64,000 nucleotides of DNA from NCBI GenBank assembly GCA_023386955.1, contig JAEWIS010000023.1, positions 124,001 to 188,000 of the forward strand, written 5' to 3'. The notes beneath the pieces are model-generated. The model had not been told where the DNA came from, did no database searches, and worked only from the letters and a program-made list of their open reading frames with translations. Source of the stretch: Bacillota bacterium (GTDB taxonomy: Bacteria; Bacillota; Bacilli; Paenibacillales; NBRC-103111). Within the stretch, counting starts at the first letter, position 1. The number at the start of each line of letters is the position of its first letter. Position numbers and translations under genes: made by a program. Shown here in pieces: positions 27,672 through 36,563 of this stretch.

Positions 27672-28572
27672 ATGATGTAAGCGCCAACCCCTCCAGCCAC
27701 TGATTCCATGCTGCCAGACTGCCGTCCAGTACGAAATGACGGAGCGGGGCCGGACAAGAGAGAAAGGCCTTGCCGCCGAGGACGAAGGTCAAATGGGGAA
27801 ACTGCGCTCTGCATTCGGAGAGCCATTCACTCAAAGCGGGAAGATGCCGGGCATGGGAGGCGGATATGGCAACAATGGACACATCATTGGCCTTGATGAG
27901 GCTTGTCAATCCCGCATACGGGGTATTGGGGCCCAGATAGATGACGTCGATTCCCTTACCCTGCATAAACAGGCCGAACAGCATCAGTCCCATCTGGTGA
28001 AGCTCGCCCTCCGGACAGAATGCCAAAGCCCGGGCCTTGTGAGGGCCGGCCGGCTGCGCACGCATGACCAAATGAAATCGGCTCATGATAACCTCGCTGG
28101 CGAAATGCTCCTGGGATACGGCGATCTTGCCTTGCTCCCATTCGTCACCGATACGGTGCAGCACCGGGACCATAATCCGGTGGAACACATCGTCGGTCTT
28201 ATAAAGGGAAAAGGCCAGATTGATCCATTCATTGGCACCTAAACGGTCAAACGCCATGAGTCGGCGGTATAAACCCTCAGCCAGCTCGGTATGGTGTTCC
28301 CCCGGGGCAATTGTTTCCTCTATAAGCTGTACCGGTGGAGAGGGCTGCTCGCGCTTATGCTGCTTCAGGAGCCGGGCGGCTTCGCTGATTTTTAGTCCGT
28401 TTTCCTCGATTTGCCGTTTCAGCCATTTTAACGTTTCTACGTCGGCCGTGCTGTATTTGCGGTGGCCTCCTTCGGTGCGGAGAGGATGGACGATTCCATA
28501 TCTGTTCTCCCAAGCACGTATGGTCACCGTGGGGATATTAACGAGCTCGGAAACCTTCCTGATGGTATACAA
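27652..28572 (-). CDS. carH: MerR-type regulator with B12-binding domain, CarH/LitR-like photoreceptor
   Basis: 306 residues from TTG at 28572; AAGGAGG lies 12 nt upstream (an adjacent CTG gives 9). Residues 1-70 are a MerR winged helix (TIRKVSELVNIPTVTIRAWE, RYGIVHPLRTEGGHRKYS). Residues about 90-170 form the B12-capping four-helix bundle with the signature W145-x9-E155-H156. The Rossmann B12 domain carries E190-L-H192-Q-M-G195, the ExHxxG motif whose His ligates cobalt. CarH proteins bind adenosylcobalamin, tetramerise and repress carotenoid genes in the dark; light breaks the tetramer. The residue after the Trp, which is His in Thermus CarH, is Glu here. It is the last gene of the carotenoid operon. 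Confidence 0.9.
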   Translation of the reverse strand: MYTIRKVSELVNIPTVTIRAWENRYGIVHPLRTEGGHRKYSTADVETLKWLKRQIEENGLKISEAARLLKQHKREQPSPPVQLIEETIAPGEHHTELAEGLYRRLMAFDRLGANEWINLAFSLYKTDDVFHRIMVPVLHRIGDEWEQGKIAVSQEHFASEVIMSRFHLVMRAQPAGPHKARALAFCPEGELHQMGLMLFGLFMQGKGIDVIYLGPNTPYAGLTSLIKANDVSIVAISASHARHLPALSEWLSECRAQFPHLTFVLGGKAFLSCPAPLRHFVLDGSLAAWNQWLEGLALTSSTGDRV

Positions 28573-28668
28573 CAGATACGCCCACCTCCTTGTAACGTCA
28601 TTCATAGAAATCAATACCCATCTTATCAAGCGGGACAGCTTTCTGCAATTCCCTGTTTCGAGAAGCGG

Positions 28669-29544
28669 TCAGAGTACGGCGTGATTTGCGGCTTCTTCCG
28701 TTAGATGGGGGTAACGCCTTACTGTTTTGTGCAGGATAGCAAGCTTTTTGGAGGGATTAACCATAGCCCGCTTCGTAAAAACCTCATATTGGTTATGGAC
28801 AACCTCATCCAGAATAGCCATGTAGGAATGGGCGGCCAACTCCATACAGAAGGCGCTGGATACCGGATAATCCTGCAGCCCGAGCAGCCCCTGAAGCATC
28901 CATTGCCGCGCAACGGTCATCATCCAATCCACGGTATCGCAGAAGCCCTGGGTAACCTGCCCATGCTCGAATTCCGTTTCCGAATACCCGTAGCGTTGCA
29001 TCAATTCTAGGGGAATGTAACGGCGTCCCCGCCGCTGATCCTCACCCACATCCCGGATAATGTTGACAATCTGCATCGCTTTGCCCAACTGAACCGCTGA
29101 TTCCACTGTTTCTCTGCCCGCCGGATCCCCCTGCAAAATAGGGACCAGCATCTCGCCGACGGTTCCGGCAACCAGGTAGCAGTACCGTTCCAGTTCCTCG
29201 AAGGTATTGTACCGGTTGAGACTAAGGTCCATCCGCTGGCCTTCCATTTGGCGGTAGAAGGGCTCGGGTGTAACCGGGAAGCTGCGGAAAAGCCAACGCA
29301 GGGCCGGCCAAATAAAATGCCCATCGGCTGTTTCCAGGGAGCGCAGATTGGCTTCCAGCTCTGCAACCGTGTAAGAAGAGCGCTCCGGCTCATCCACAGA
29401 ATCATCAATCATCCGGCAGAAGGCATAGGTGACATACACGGCCTCCCGCTGGGGGCTGGCCAGGAAGCGGAACGCTTTATAAAAGGTGGATGAATACATG
29501 CGGATAATGTTTTCGCATGGGTCCAGAAAGCTGCGGTCCATCAT
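28669..29544 (-). CDS. crtM: Phytoene / dehydrosqualene synthase (CrtB/CrtM family)
   Basis: 291 residues. The ATG overlaps the stop of the preceding desaturase gene (ATGA), so translation is coupled. The two aspartate-rich motifs of head-to-head prenyl synthases are present: DDSVD (about 47-51) and DVGED, with YSSTFYKAFRFL near the N-terminus and MQIVNIIRDVGEDQRRGRRY around the second. It condenses two farnesyl or geranylgeranyl diphosphates. In Bacillota, presence of two CrtN-type partners favours the C30 (diapocarotenoid) route. Translating further upstream only reads through the neighbour in another frame. Confidence 0.88.
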   Translation of the reverse strand: MMDRSFLDPCENIIRMYSSTFYKAFRFLASPQREAVYVTYAFCRMIDDSVDEPERSSYTVAELEANLRSLETADGHFIWPALRWLFRSFPVTPEPFYRQMEGQRMDLSLNRYNTFEELERYCYLVAGTVGEMLVPILQGDPAGRETVESAVQLGKAMQIVNIIRDVGEDQRRGRRYIPLELMQRYGYSETEFEHGQVTQGFCDTVDWMMTVARQWMLQGLLGLQDYPVSSAFCMELAAHSYMAILDEVVHNQYEVFTKRAMVNPSKKLAILHKTVRRYPHLTEEAANHAVL

Positions 29545-31028
29545 AATTCCAACTCCATTCGTATGTGATCGGCCAGAAGCTTTGCCCCTTGCATGACAAT
29601 CGGCACACCCCCTCCGGGGTGGGTGGATGCCCCTACGGCATACAAGCCTTGAACAGGGAGAGGTTTGAACTGGGGTCTCATCCATCCGGATTGGCCCATA
29701 ACGGGGGCAATGCCGAAGCTGCCGCCCTGGAACAAGCCGGAGGCTTGCGCATCCAACGGAGTGCGCACATGCTGCTCAACGATGGAGGCGCGGAGGCCCG
29801 GAAAGCCCCGCCGTTCCGCTTCCGCCACTACCCAATCGGCAAGCGATTGAATGCGGCTCTCGATATCCTTCTGCTGCCAGAAAGGAGCGGAGGCGGGAGG
29901 GGCAGGAATCATCAGATACAGGACACTCTCCCCCTCCGGGGCGGCCTCCGGATCAATGGCCGTCGGCTGGAAGGTATAGAAGGAGGGAGTCTGCGGCATG
30001 ATTCCCTCGCGGAACATACGCTGAAGGTTCCGGTCAAAGTCAGGCGGAAGAAAAAACTGGTGGGAAACGGAATGATCCCATCGGCGGTTGGTGCCGAGAA
30101 AGACCAACAGGCAGCCGCTGGAGGGGGTAAACCGACGCTGCTTCAGCTTCTCCCCGTAACTGGGCACCAGTCCCGCAAGATGGGGCAGATCGCCGTTATA
30201 TATGACCTTATCATAGGGTAAAAAGCCATCTTGGGTCTCCAATCCTTTCACGGAGCCTTCTTCCACCACAATGCGGGTGACGGTACTGCGCAGCTTCATC
30301 TCTACACCGGCTGCCGCCATGGCCTCCTGAAGAACAGGAAGCAGGGAGGCGTAACCGCCCTTGACGTACCACACGCCAAAACGCTGCTCTGCGTAAGGTA
30401 TAAAGGAATAAAGCGCAGGCGTCCGCCGCGGGGCTCCCCCGATATACAGGGTCTGCAGGGAATAGGCATCCGCCAGACGCGGGTCTTGGAAATAAGCAGC
30501 CGCTCTGGCGCGCACACTGCGGTAGGCCCGCATTTTGAGCAAAAGCCGTATATTCGCTGTGGTGAACGCTTGGCGGGTAGAGAGGAACGGACGGTCCAGG
30601 AAAGCCCGTTTGCCAAGCGGGAAGGATTCATCGTGCTCCTGCATATACCGCCGATAACCGTCGGTATCGGCTGGAAACAGCCTTGTAAGCTCGGCCAGCT
30701 GCCTGTCTTCGTTGTGCCACTTTTCAAATACGGCTCCGTCGGGATAATGGATCTTGTACATGGGGTCGCATGGCAGCAGGCTGATGCGGCTTGTATCGAT
30801 CCCCGCTTCTCTGAGGAGCTTCAGCAGCATGTCGGGCAGCAGCACAATGGTCGGGCCTTGATCAATGCGGAAGCGTCCCAGCTCCTCGAAGCAAAGCCGT
30901 CCGCCCAGCCGGTCCGACTTCTCATGCAGCGTAACCCGGTGGCCGTTCTTCGCAAGCATCAGGGCAGTGGTGATTCCGCCGATCCCGCCGCCTGCGACGG
31001 CAATATTCAACGCTCTGGCGCCGCCCAT
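29541..31028 (-). CDS. Phytoene desaturase-family FAD enzyme (CrtI/CrtN/CrtP)
   Basis: 495 residues from the ATG at 31028 (AAAGGAG upstream), overlapping the previous gene by 22 nt. The N-terminal FAD Rossmann motif is IAVAGGGIGGITTALMLAK, then EKSDRLGGR; the C-terminus has GLYAVGASTHPGGGVPIV, the family signature. DQGPTIVLLP and LQTLYIG are CrtN/CrtP-like. It desaturates or oxidises the carotenoid backbone. It differs clearly from its upstream paralogue, so the two probably do successive steps (desaturation, then terminal oxidation); which does which is not certain. Confidence 0.85.
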   Translation of the reverse strand: MGGARALNIAVAGGGIGGITTALMLAKNGHRVTLHEKSDRLGGRLCFEELGRFRIDQGPTIVLLPDMLLKLLREAGIDTSRISLLPCDPMYKIHYPDGAVFEKWHNEDRQLAELTRLFPADTDGYRRYMQEHDESFPLGKRAFLDRPFLSTRQAFTTANIRLLLKMRAYRSVRARAAAYFQDPRLADAYSLQTLYIGGAPRRTPALYSFIPYAEQRFGVWYVKGGYASLLPVLQEAMAAAGVEMKLRSTVTRIVVEEGSVKGLETQDGFLPYDKVIYNGDLPHLAGLVPSYGEKLKQRRFTPSSGCLLVFLGTNRRWDHSVSHQFFLPPDFDRNLQRMFREGIMPQTPSFYTFQPTAIDPEAAPEGESVLYLMIPAPPASAPFWQQKDIESRIQSLADWVVAEAERRGFPGLRASIVEQHVRTPLDAQASGLFQGGSFGIAPVMGQSGWMRPQFKPLPVQGLYAVGASTHPGGGVPIVMQGAKLLADHIRMELEL

Positions 31029-32551
31029 GATGCCGCTCCTTTCCCGATGCTTCTGCCGAAGCCGGTAAAATGGGGTTTGCGGGCGTTCATCAGCATCGCA
31101 CAGCTGATCTTCGCCGACTCCAGAATGGTAGGCAGCCCGCTGCCAGGGTGGGTGCCTCCTCCTACCAGCCAGCAATGGTCCACCTCCTGGAAACGGTTAT
31201 GGGGACGAAGAGTCAGCATCTGATCAAGAGAATGCGCCAGACTGAAGGTTGCGCCGTTATACACGTGCATCTGATCCCGCCAATCCCAAGGAGTCACCAT
31301 GTGCTCCATGCGGATGCGGCCCTCCAGCCCTTGAAGCTCAGGCATCGTATGAAGCCGGTCCAGCACCCGCCGGCGGAAGGCTGCCGCCTCATCCTCCCAG
31401 GGGATCAAAGCCAGTGTATTCGGGACCGGCACCAGGATCATCAGGGCTGAATGGCCGGACGGAGCAAGGGTCGGATCCAGCGCACTAGGGTTATGAATGT
31501 AAATGGACGGCTCTTCGGATAACCGTTTATGTTTGGTGATGTCATCCACATTACTGCGGTAATCCTCTGCGAACAGGATGGTGTGATGGGGGAGTGGAAC
31601 CTTGCCCTCGATACCCAAATACAGCATAAACGTAGAGCAGGAATATTTCTTTTCCTTAAGCTTCTGTGGTGAGTATTTTTTCAGCACGCCGGGTGCAAAC
31701 AAATTTGCAGCAGCATGGGCGAAATCCGCCCCGATAATCACCTCATCCGCCTCGATCTTCTCTCCATTCTCCAGCAGCACCCCATGGGCACGGCCTCCAT
31801 TTACCAGCACCTGACTTACGCCTGTACCGGTGTATAGAGCTCCGCCATGCTCCCGGATAACCTCGGCCATCGCCTCGCAGAGGCGGTTGATGCCCCCGAT
31901 GGGATGCATCAGGCCGTACGCATGCTCCAGATAGGAGAGGATCGTGAAGGTGCCGGGGCATTCCCAGGGGGACATACCCAGATATTTGGACTGGAAGCAG
32001 AAAGCTGTCCGGAGACGCTCGTCGCGGAAGTAGCCGGACAACCGCCCGTGAACAGTGGTGGTGGCATCCAGCCTGGGGAGGGCCCGCAGCAGATCGCCGC
32101 CCAGGTAATCCCGCCAGCTTCCGAAGGGGCGCTCCAGCAGCGGGGCAACCCGGGAAAACTTCACCGCTTCCTCTTTCATAAACCGCTCATAACCTGCACC
32201 TTCTCCGGGAAAAAGCGATTCGATCCGGCTGCGCATCTCCTGACGGTCTGTGGTAGCCTCCAGTCTGAGCTCCCCAAATTGGAGACGGTACATAGGGTCC
32301 AGCGGGAGAAGCTTGACATAATCGTCAAGCCGGCGCCCGGCAAGGAGGAACAGCTCCTCCCACTTTTGGGGCATCATGAGAAATGTGGCGCCCCGGTCAA
32401 AATGGTAGGAGGGCAGCTGGAGCAGGGAGGATCTTCCCCCAATATAGGGCTGTTTTTCGTATATGGAGACGTCATAACCGTTTGCAGAAAGCAGCATGCC
32501 CGCAGCCAGTCCTCCGGGTCCTGCTCCGACGATGGCAACCTTTCTCTTCAT
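31007..32551 (-). CDS. crtN: Diapophytoene/phytoene desaturase, CrtN-like
   Basis: 514 residues; first gene of the carotenoid operon. FAD motif VAIVGAGPGGLAAGMLLS, EKQPYIGGR, and the C-terminal CWLVGGGTHPGSGLPTI. The middle (KKYSCSTFMLYLGI, then LPHHTILFAEDYR and EPSIYIHNP) tracks staphylococcal CrtN closely, so it is the better CrtN candidate of the two. AAGGAG lies 11 nt before ATG. The predicted promoter is on the minus strand at 32626-32655 inside the 11-bp repeat array, so expression should respond to CarH. Confidence 0.87.
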   Translation of the reverse strand: MKRKVAIVGAGPGGLAAGMLLSANGYDVSIYEKQPYIGGRSSLLQLPSYHFDRGATFLMMPQKWEELFLLAGRRLDDYVKLLPLDPMYRLQFGELRLEATTDRQEMRSRIESLFPGEGAGYERFMKEEAVKFSRVAPLLERPFGSWRDYLGGDLLRALPRLDATTTVHGRLSGYFRDERLRTAFCFQSKYLGMSPWECPGTFTILSYLEHAYGLMHPIGGINRLCEAMAEVIREHGGALYTGTGVSQVLVNGGRAHGVLLENGEKIEADEVIIGADFAHAAANLFAPGVLKKYSPQKLKEKKYSCSTFMLYLGIEGKVPLPHHTILFAEDYRSNVDDITKHKRLSEEPSIYIHNPSALDPTLAPSGHSALMILVPVPNTLALIPWEDEAAAFRRRVLDRLHTMPELQGLEGRIRMEHMVTPWDWRDQMHVYNGATFSLAHSLDQMLTLRPHNRFQEVDHCWLVGGGTHPGSGLPTILESAKISCAMLMNARKPHFTGFGRSIGKGAASWAAPER

Positions 32552-32584
32552 GAAGCGGATTCTCCTTTGCGGATCGGTTGTGGT

Positions 32585-32650
32585 GCATAGACAAGTTATA
32601 CAAAACTCCGTATAATCTTATACAAATATTACTCAAAAGTTATACAAAAG
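32585..32650. promoter_or_regulatory. Tandem 11-bp direct repeats: predicted CarH operator between crt operon and photolyase
   Basis: Units begin every 11 bp: 32596 TTATACAAAAC, 32607 TCCGTATAATC, 32618 TTATACAAATA, 32629 TTACTCAAAAG, 32640 TTATACAAAAG. A weaker sixth, GCATAGACAAG, lies at 32585. Three units share TTATACAAA exactly 22 bp apart. Known CarH operators are tandem 11-bp direct repeats bound by a tetramer. The degenerate unit at 32607 coincides with the photolyase -10 box, which explains its divergence. Confidence 0.8.
32588..32616 (+). promoter_or_regulatory. Predicted photolyase promoter, overlapped by CarH repeats
   Basis: TAGACA (32588-32593), a 17-nt spacer and TATAAT (32611-32616). 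Spacer and -10 are inside the 11-bp repeat array, so a bound tetramer would block polymerase. Confidence 0.65.
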
Positions 32651-32655
32651 GTCAA
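32626..32655 (-). promoter_or_regulatory. Predicted carotenoid operon promoter, overlapped by CarH repeats
   Basis: On the minus strand, TTGACC (32655-32650), an 18-nt spacer and TAATAT (32631-32626). It faces away from the photolyase promoter and lies within the same repeats. Confidence 0.5.
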
Positions 32656-32705
32656 TAGCACGGATGCTTTTTTAATGCAAATTTTTAAATAGGAGCCATG
32701 GGAGC

Positions 32706-34169
32706 ATGAGTGAAAATACAGTAATCGTTTGGTTCCGCCAGGAATTGAGAGTTCAGGACTATGATCCGCTTTTTTGGGCGGCCAGCCTAGGCCGGGTCGT
32801 GCCTGTTTTTATCCTCTCGGTAGAGGAGCACCAGAGGTTATCGGGTACGGCCTCGGGATGGTGGCTGCATGAGTCCCTGAAGGAGCTGTCGGCAGCACTG
32901 GGGCGGTTGGGTGCTCCACTTTTTCTCCGGCAGGGAGAGCCTGGCGAAGTTCTCGAGGAGCTTGCGGCAGGGATTGGGGCCAGGGAAATCTATACAAGCC
33001 GGAGCTATGAGCCGGACAGTCAGCGTATGGAGGATGAGCTTACGCAGCGGTTGGGGGCTATTCAATTGGAAGTAGTGTGGTTCCATAACAGGCTGCTGTT
33101 CGAGCCGGGGACTATTGTCAACGGGGCCGGTGAGCCATACCGGGTCTTTACCGCGTTTCACCGGAGACTGGCGCAGGAACAGGTGTATCCGCCTTTGCCT
33201 CCTCCAACGGCCCTTGCCCCCAGTCCGGTCCAGGGAGATTCCTTGAGCCTGGAGGAGCTGGGGCTATTGAAGGGCCCAAACTGGTACGGCAAGCTGGCTG
33301 CTCATTGGCAGCCGGGAGAGCAGGGAGCGCTGCGGCAGTTGGAGGAATTTGCAGGGGAGCATGTAACGGGATATGCGGAGGGGCGGGATTATCCGGATTC
33401 CGGGTGCACCTCCCGGCTGTCTCCGTACCTGGCTTGGGGCAATGTAAGTGCGCGGAGGGTTTGGCATGTCCTGCGTGAAGCCGGCGAAGCGTTATCGTCC
33501 GGTATTGGCAGGTCTGGCGGTGCTGATGGCTGTGAGGCGGATACCGGGGCTTTTTTGAGGCAGCTGGTGTGGCGGGAATTTGCTTATGATCAATTGGTCC
33601 ATTTCCCGCATATGGTGGATATGCCAATGCGGAAGGCCTATGCCGCTTTTCCGTGGGCGGATGATCCTCAGGCGCTAGCCCGCTGGAAAGCCGGGCAGAC
33701 CGGCTACCCTCTGGTGGATGCGGGGATGCGTGAGCTGTGGGAGACGGGAATGATGCATAACCGTGTGCGTATGGTGGCGGCATCCTTTTTGGTGAAGCAT
33801 CTGCTTCTTCCCTGGACAGAAGGGGCAGCGTGGTTCCGGCAGACGCTGGTGGATGCGGACACGGCCAACAATGCCATGGGCTGGCAATGGGTAACGGGCA
33901 GCGGGTTTGACGCGGCGCCGTATTTCCGGATTTTTAACCCTAGCGCCCAAAGCAGGAGGTTTGATCCGGAGGGGAGCTATATCCGCAGATGGATTCCCGA
34001 GCTTAGGCAGCTTCCGGACGCGCTTATCCATGAACCGTGGAAAGCCGCTTCCGGTGTGCTGGACCAGTGTGGGCTTGCCCCGGACAGCCCGTACCGGAAG
34101 CCGGTTGTGGACCATGCTTTTGCCAGGGAACGGGCCTTGGAGGCGTACCGGATTATGAACACGCAATAA
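32706..34169 (+). CDS. phrB: Class I deoxyribodipyrimidine photolyase
   Basis: 487 residues. The antenna domain starts VIVWFRQELRVQDYDPLFWA; the FAD domain has CTSRLSPYLAWGNVS, QLVWREFAYD, TGYPLVDAGMREL, MMHNRVRM, and DADTANNAMGWQWVTGSG, all typical of CPD photolyases. The enzyme uses blue light and FADH- to split UV-induced pyrimidine dimers. AGGAG lies 10 nt before ATG. It is divergent from the carotenoid operon and shares its repeat array, so it is probably induced by light together with pigment synthesis. Confidence 0.93.
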   Translation: MSENTVIVWFRQELRVQDYDPLFWAASLGRVVPVFILSVEEHQRLSGTASGWWLHESLKELSAALGRLGAPLFLRQGEPGEVLEELAAGIGAREIYTSRSYEPDSQRMEDELTQRLGAIQLEVVWFHNRLLFEPGTIVNGAGEPYRVFTAFHRRLAQEQVYPPLPPPTALAPSPVQGDSLSLEELGLLKGPNWYGKLAAHWQPGEQGALRQLEEFAGEHVTGYAEGRDYPDSGCTSRLSPYLAWGNVSARRVWHVLREAGEALSSGIGRSGGADGCEADTGAFLRQLVWREFAYDQLVHFPHMVDMPMRKAYAAFPWADDPQALARWKAGQTGYPLVDAGMRELWETGMMHNRVRMVAASFLVKHLLLPWTEGAAWFRQTLVDADTANNAMGWQWVTGSGFDAAPYFRIFNPSAQSRRFDPEGSYIRRWIPELRQLPDALIHEPWKAASGVLDQCGLAPDSPYRKPVVDHAFARERALEAYRIMNTQ

Positions 34170-34173
34170 AAAA

Positions 34174-34203
34174 GACAGACCTCCGATGTTCAAGAGGTCT
34201 GTC
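34174..34203. terminator. Bidirectional terminator between photolyase and GH105 genes
   Basis: GACAGACCTC (34174-34183) pairs with GAGGTCTGTC (34194-34203). The A6 on the left gives a T6 run for the minus-strand GH105 transcript; the plus-strand tail is weaker. Confidence 0.8.
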
Positions 34204-34226
34204 TGTTACCTTATATAGCCTTAAGC

Positions 34227-35327
34227 TTAGCCGCGGGGCTTGGCCAGGTTCATCTCCGCGCACATGAGCAGGAAGCCGCCTGCACCGTGCAGGTCGTTTT
34301 CGCTGGTGGGGCGGGCGATGTAGTGGGCATAGTCGCCGATGCCGGTGCCGATGCAGATATTGCCGATGCGCACGAAGCCATTGTCGTCGAACTTCAGGGT
34401 GTCGATGACGCCTTGGTAGCCTTTCCAAGCATACTCCATGTAGCTTTCATCCAGGTATCCGAAGCGGACAGCCTTGGCGATGGCATGGACGAAGAGGGCG
34501 GTGCAGGAGTTTTCCAGCCAGTTGTCCGGACGGTCTGTCTTGTCGATTACTTGATACCACAGGCCTGTAGCCGGGTTCTGGAACTTGGTCAGGGCGATCA
34601 GCAGATCCTTGGTGATCTCCACCAGCTTGGCCTTGTCCTTGTGGTCCTCGGGCATATATTCGAACATTTCCAGAAGAGCAACCGGATACCAGCCGATAGC
34701 CCGTCCCCAGAACTCCGGTGCACGCCCGGTTACCGGATCGGCCCAAGGAGTTTGTTTGCTGGCATCCCAGCCGTGGAACAGCAGGCCGGTTTTTTCGTCA
34801 TGGGTATGTTTGTGCATGAGCAAGGCCTGGAAGGTCATCATGTCAAAGTATTCCGGGTGGTCGAAGGTTTTGCCGAACATGGTCGCGATAGGTCCGGCCA
34901 TGTAAAGCCCGTCCAGCCACATTTGGTTCGGATAACGGCCCTTATGCCAGAAGCCGCCTTCTTCGTTCACATTCCAGTCCTTCAGGAGGGGAACGAGGGT
35001 GTGGAGAGCGGTTTTGTAGCGTTCGTCGCCGGTTTCCTTGTACAAATTGAAAAGCAATACGCCGGGTTGGATATCGTCCAGCTCGTCTCGGTTGAACTTC
35101 TTAACGCTGCCGTCCGGCTGCACTTGGGAATCCACCCAACGTTTGATGTAATCGAAATATTCTTTCTTATGAGTTTGCTGCCAAACCTTCTCCATGCCGG
35201 AGAGGAAGACGCCTTGGTGGTAGTGGAAGCGGTCCGGAGGCAATTGCTCCGGCTCGAATTTGTTCATCAGGGCTTCGCAGGCTTTTTCTGCCCAGCCGAT
35301 GGGGGTCAAAGCTGTTTTTTCTGACAT
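34227..35327 (-). CDS. Glycoside hydrolase family 105 (unsaturated rhamnogalacturonyl hydrolase-like)
   Basis: 366 residues, the normal length for YteR/YesR. An (alpha/alpha)6 barrel with the catalytic Asp in QMWLDGLYMAGP and the later APEFWGRAIGWYPVAL. These enzymes hydrate the delta-4,5 unsaturated uronic residue left by polysaccharide lyases, releasing it in the cytosol; there is no signal peptide. AAGGAGG lies 10 nt before ATG. It is divergent from an AraC regulator that probably controls it. It fits the lyases at 15.7-23 kb but is 11 kb away. Confidence 0.9.
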   Translation of the reverse strand: MSEKTALTPIGWAEKACEALMNKFEPEQLPPDRFHYHQGVFLSGMEKVWQQTHKKEYFDYIKRWVDSQVQPDGSVKKFNRDELDDIQPGVLLFNLYKETGDERYKTALHTLVPLLKDWNVNEEGGFWHKGRYPNQMWLDGLYMAGPIATMFGKTFDHPEYFDMMTFQALLMHKHTHDEKTGLLFHGWDASKQTPWADPVTGRAPEFWGRAIGWYPVALLEMFEYMPEDHKDKAKLVEITKDLLIALTKFQNPATGLWYQVIDKTDRPDNWLENSCTALFVHAIAKAVRFGYLDESYMEYAWKGYQGVIDTLKFDDNGFVRIGNICIGTGIGDYAHYIARPTSENDLHGAGGFLLMCAEMNLAKPRG

Positions 35328-35498
35328 GTGTGAATGTTCCTCCTTGAGATTGATTCTCTTCTTTCATGATGATACCATATGAAAATGCACATTATTTGCG
35401 GAACGGACAGAAATCTTCTTATATCTTGCGGGTTTGTGTGCAAAATTATACCATGAAGCAAGTGCTTGGTTATCCGTTCATAGAAGGAAGGGATCGGT

Positions 35499-36335
35499 GT
35501 GGAGGATTTGACGTACCAGAATCGGGAGGGCACCTTTTCCCTGACCCACCGGCAGGCGTTATCCCATCATATGGCCAAAAGCCATTTTCATCCGACTTAT
35601 GAAATCTATTATTTGCTCTCGGGCAAAAGAGAGTTTTTTATCCGTGACCGGACCCTGGTGATCCAGGAGGGGGATGTGATGATTGTGTCTCCCAATGTGC
35701 TGCACCGCACCACCAACGCGGCAGAGCCCCAGCATGAACGGCTCATCGTGAATATCCATCGGGAATTGATGCTGCCCGGACAGGAGGGGGGACGGGAGGT
35801 GCTGGCCCCCTTGTCCGGGGCGGACTACCTGATTGTCCGGTGCAGCCTGCAGGAGAGGCTGTATGCAGATGAGCTGGCCCGGGGGATAATCGGGGAGGTG
35901 CAGCGGAAGGAGCCGGGGTTTGAGATGTTCGCGCTGACGCTGGCGCAGCAGCTGCTGCTGTTCAGCTGCCGGCGGATGGCGGAGAAGGGGGAGGAGCAGC
36001 CGGAGTACCCCAGCCCGATGCATGAGCGGATATCCGCGGTGGTCCGGCATATCAACGAGCACTATATGGAGGAGCTGTCCTTGCAGCTGCTGGCGGAGCG
36101 GTTTTTTATTAGCCCGTATTATCTGAGCCGCTTCTTCAAGGAGGTGACGGGGTTCGCCTTTGTGGAGTATGTAAACAGCGTACGGGTGAAGGAGGCCATG
36201 AAGCTGCTGGAGGAAACCAACCTGAAGGCAAGTCTCATCGCGCGGAAGGTCGGCTTCGGCAGTGTCACCCACTTCGGCCGGGTATTCCGGCAGGTGACGG
36301 GGCATCCGCCACTGTTTTACCGGAAGCCGATGTGA
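35499..36335 (+). CDS. AraC-family transcriptional regulator with cupin sensor domain
   Basis: 278 residues. An N-terminal cupin (about 20-110; SHFHPTYEIYYLLSGKREFF, VIVSPNVLHRT-like) binds the inducer. The C-terminal double HTH (about 180-278) has LAERFFISPYYLSRFFKEVTG, then IARKVGFGSVTHFGRVFRQVTG (20 of it conserved) and HPPLFYR. GTG start after AAGGAAGGG. Divergent from the GH105 gene with 171 bp between starts, so local activation of GH105 by a saturated or unsaturated uronide is likely. Confidence 0.88.
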   Translation: MEDLTYQNREGTFSLTHRQALSHHMAKSHFHPTYEIYYLLSGKREFFIRDRTLVIQEGDVMIVSPNVLHRTTNAAEPQHERLIVNIHRELMLPGQEGGREVLAPLSGADYLIVRCSLQERLYADELARGIIGEVQRKEPGFEMFALTLAQQLLLFSCRRMAEKGEEQPEYPSPMHERISAVVRHINEHYMEELSLQLLAERFFISPYYLSRFFKEVTGFAFVEYVNSVRVKEAMKLLEETNLKASLIARKVGFGSVTHFGRVFRQVTGHPPLFYRKPM

Positions 36336-36367
36336 TAGGGGCGGGGGGCTCAAACTAGTCTCTTGTG

Positions 36368-36563
36368 AAATAACGGAAGCAATTTTCCGATAATGCGAGT
36401 TTGAGTGTCTAAAGGAGGGCTTTAGCGGAAGCCGATTTCCGCTATTGCTGCTTTCCGCACGCGTAATTGCAGCGTGTCATGCCAATAGCGGAAACTTGCT
36501 TCCGCTATTGGAGCAGCGGGGATGGTGGCCGCCGCAATAACGGAAACAGGCTTCCGTTATTTG
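36368..36563. repeat. Intergenic repeat family C, four palindromes
   Basis: Hairpin units of about 28 bp, AATAACGGAA/TTCCGTTATT or AATAGCGGAA/TTCCGCTATT, occur near 36368-36394, 36421-36447, 36482-36511 and 36534-36563. They fill the gap between the AraC and ybaK genes, which are convergent. The rest of the gap to 36693 shows no gene. Confidence 0.8.
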
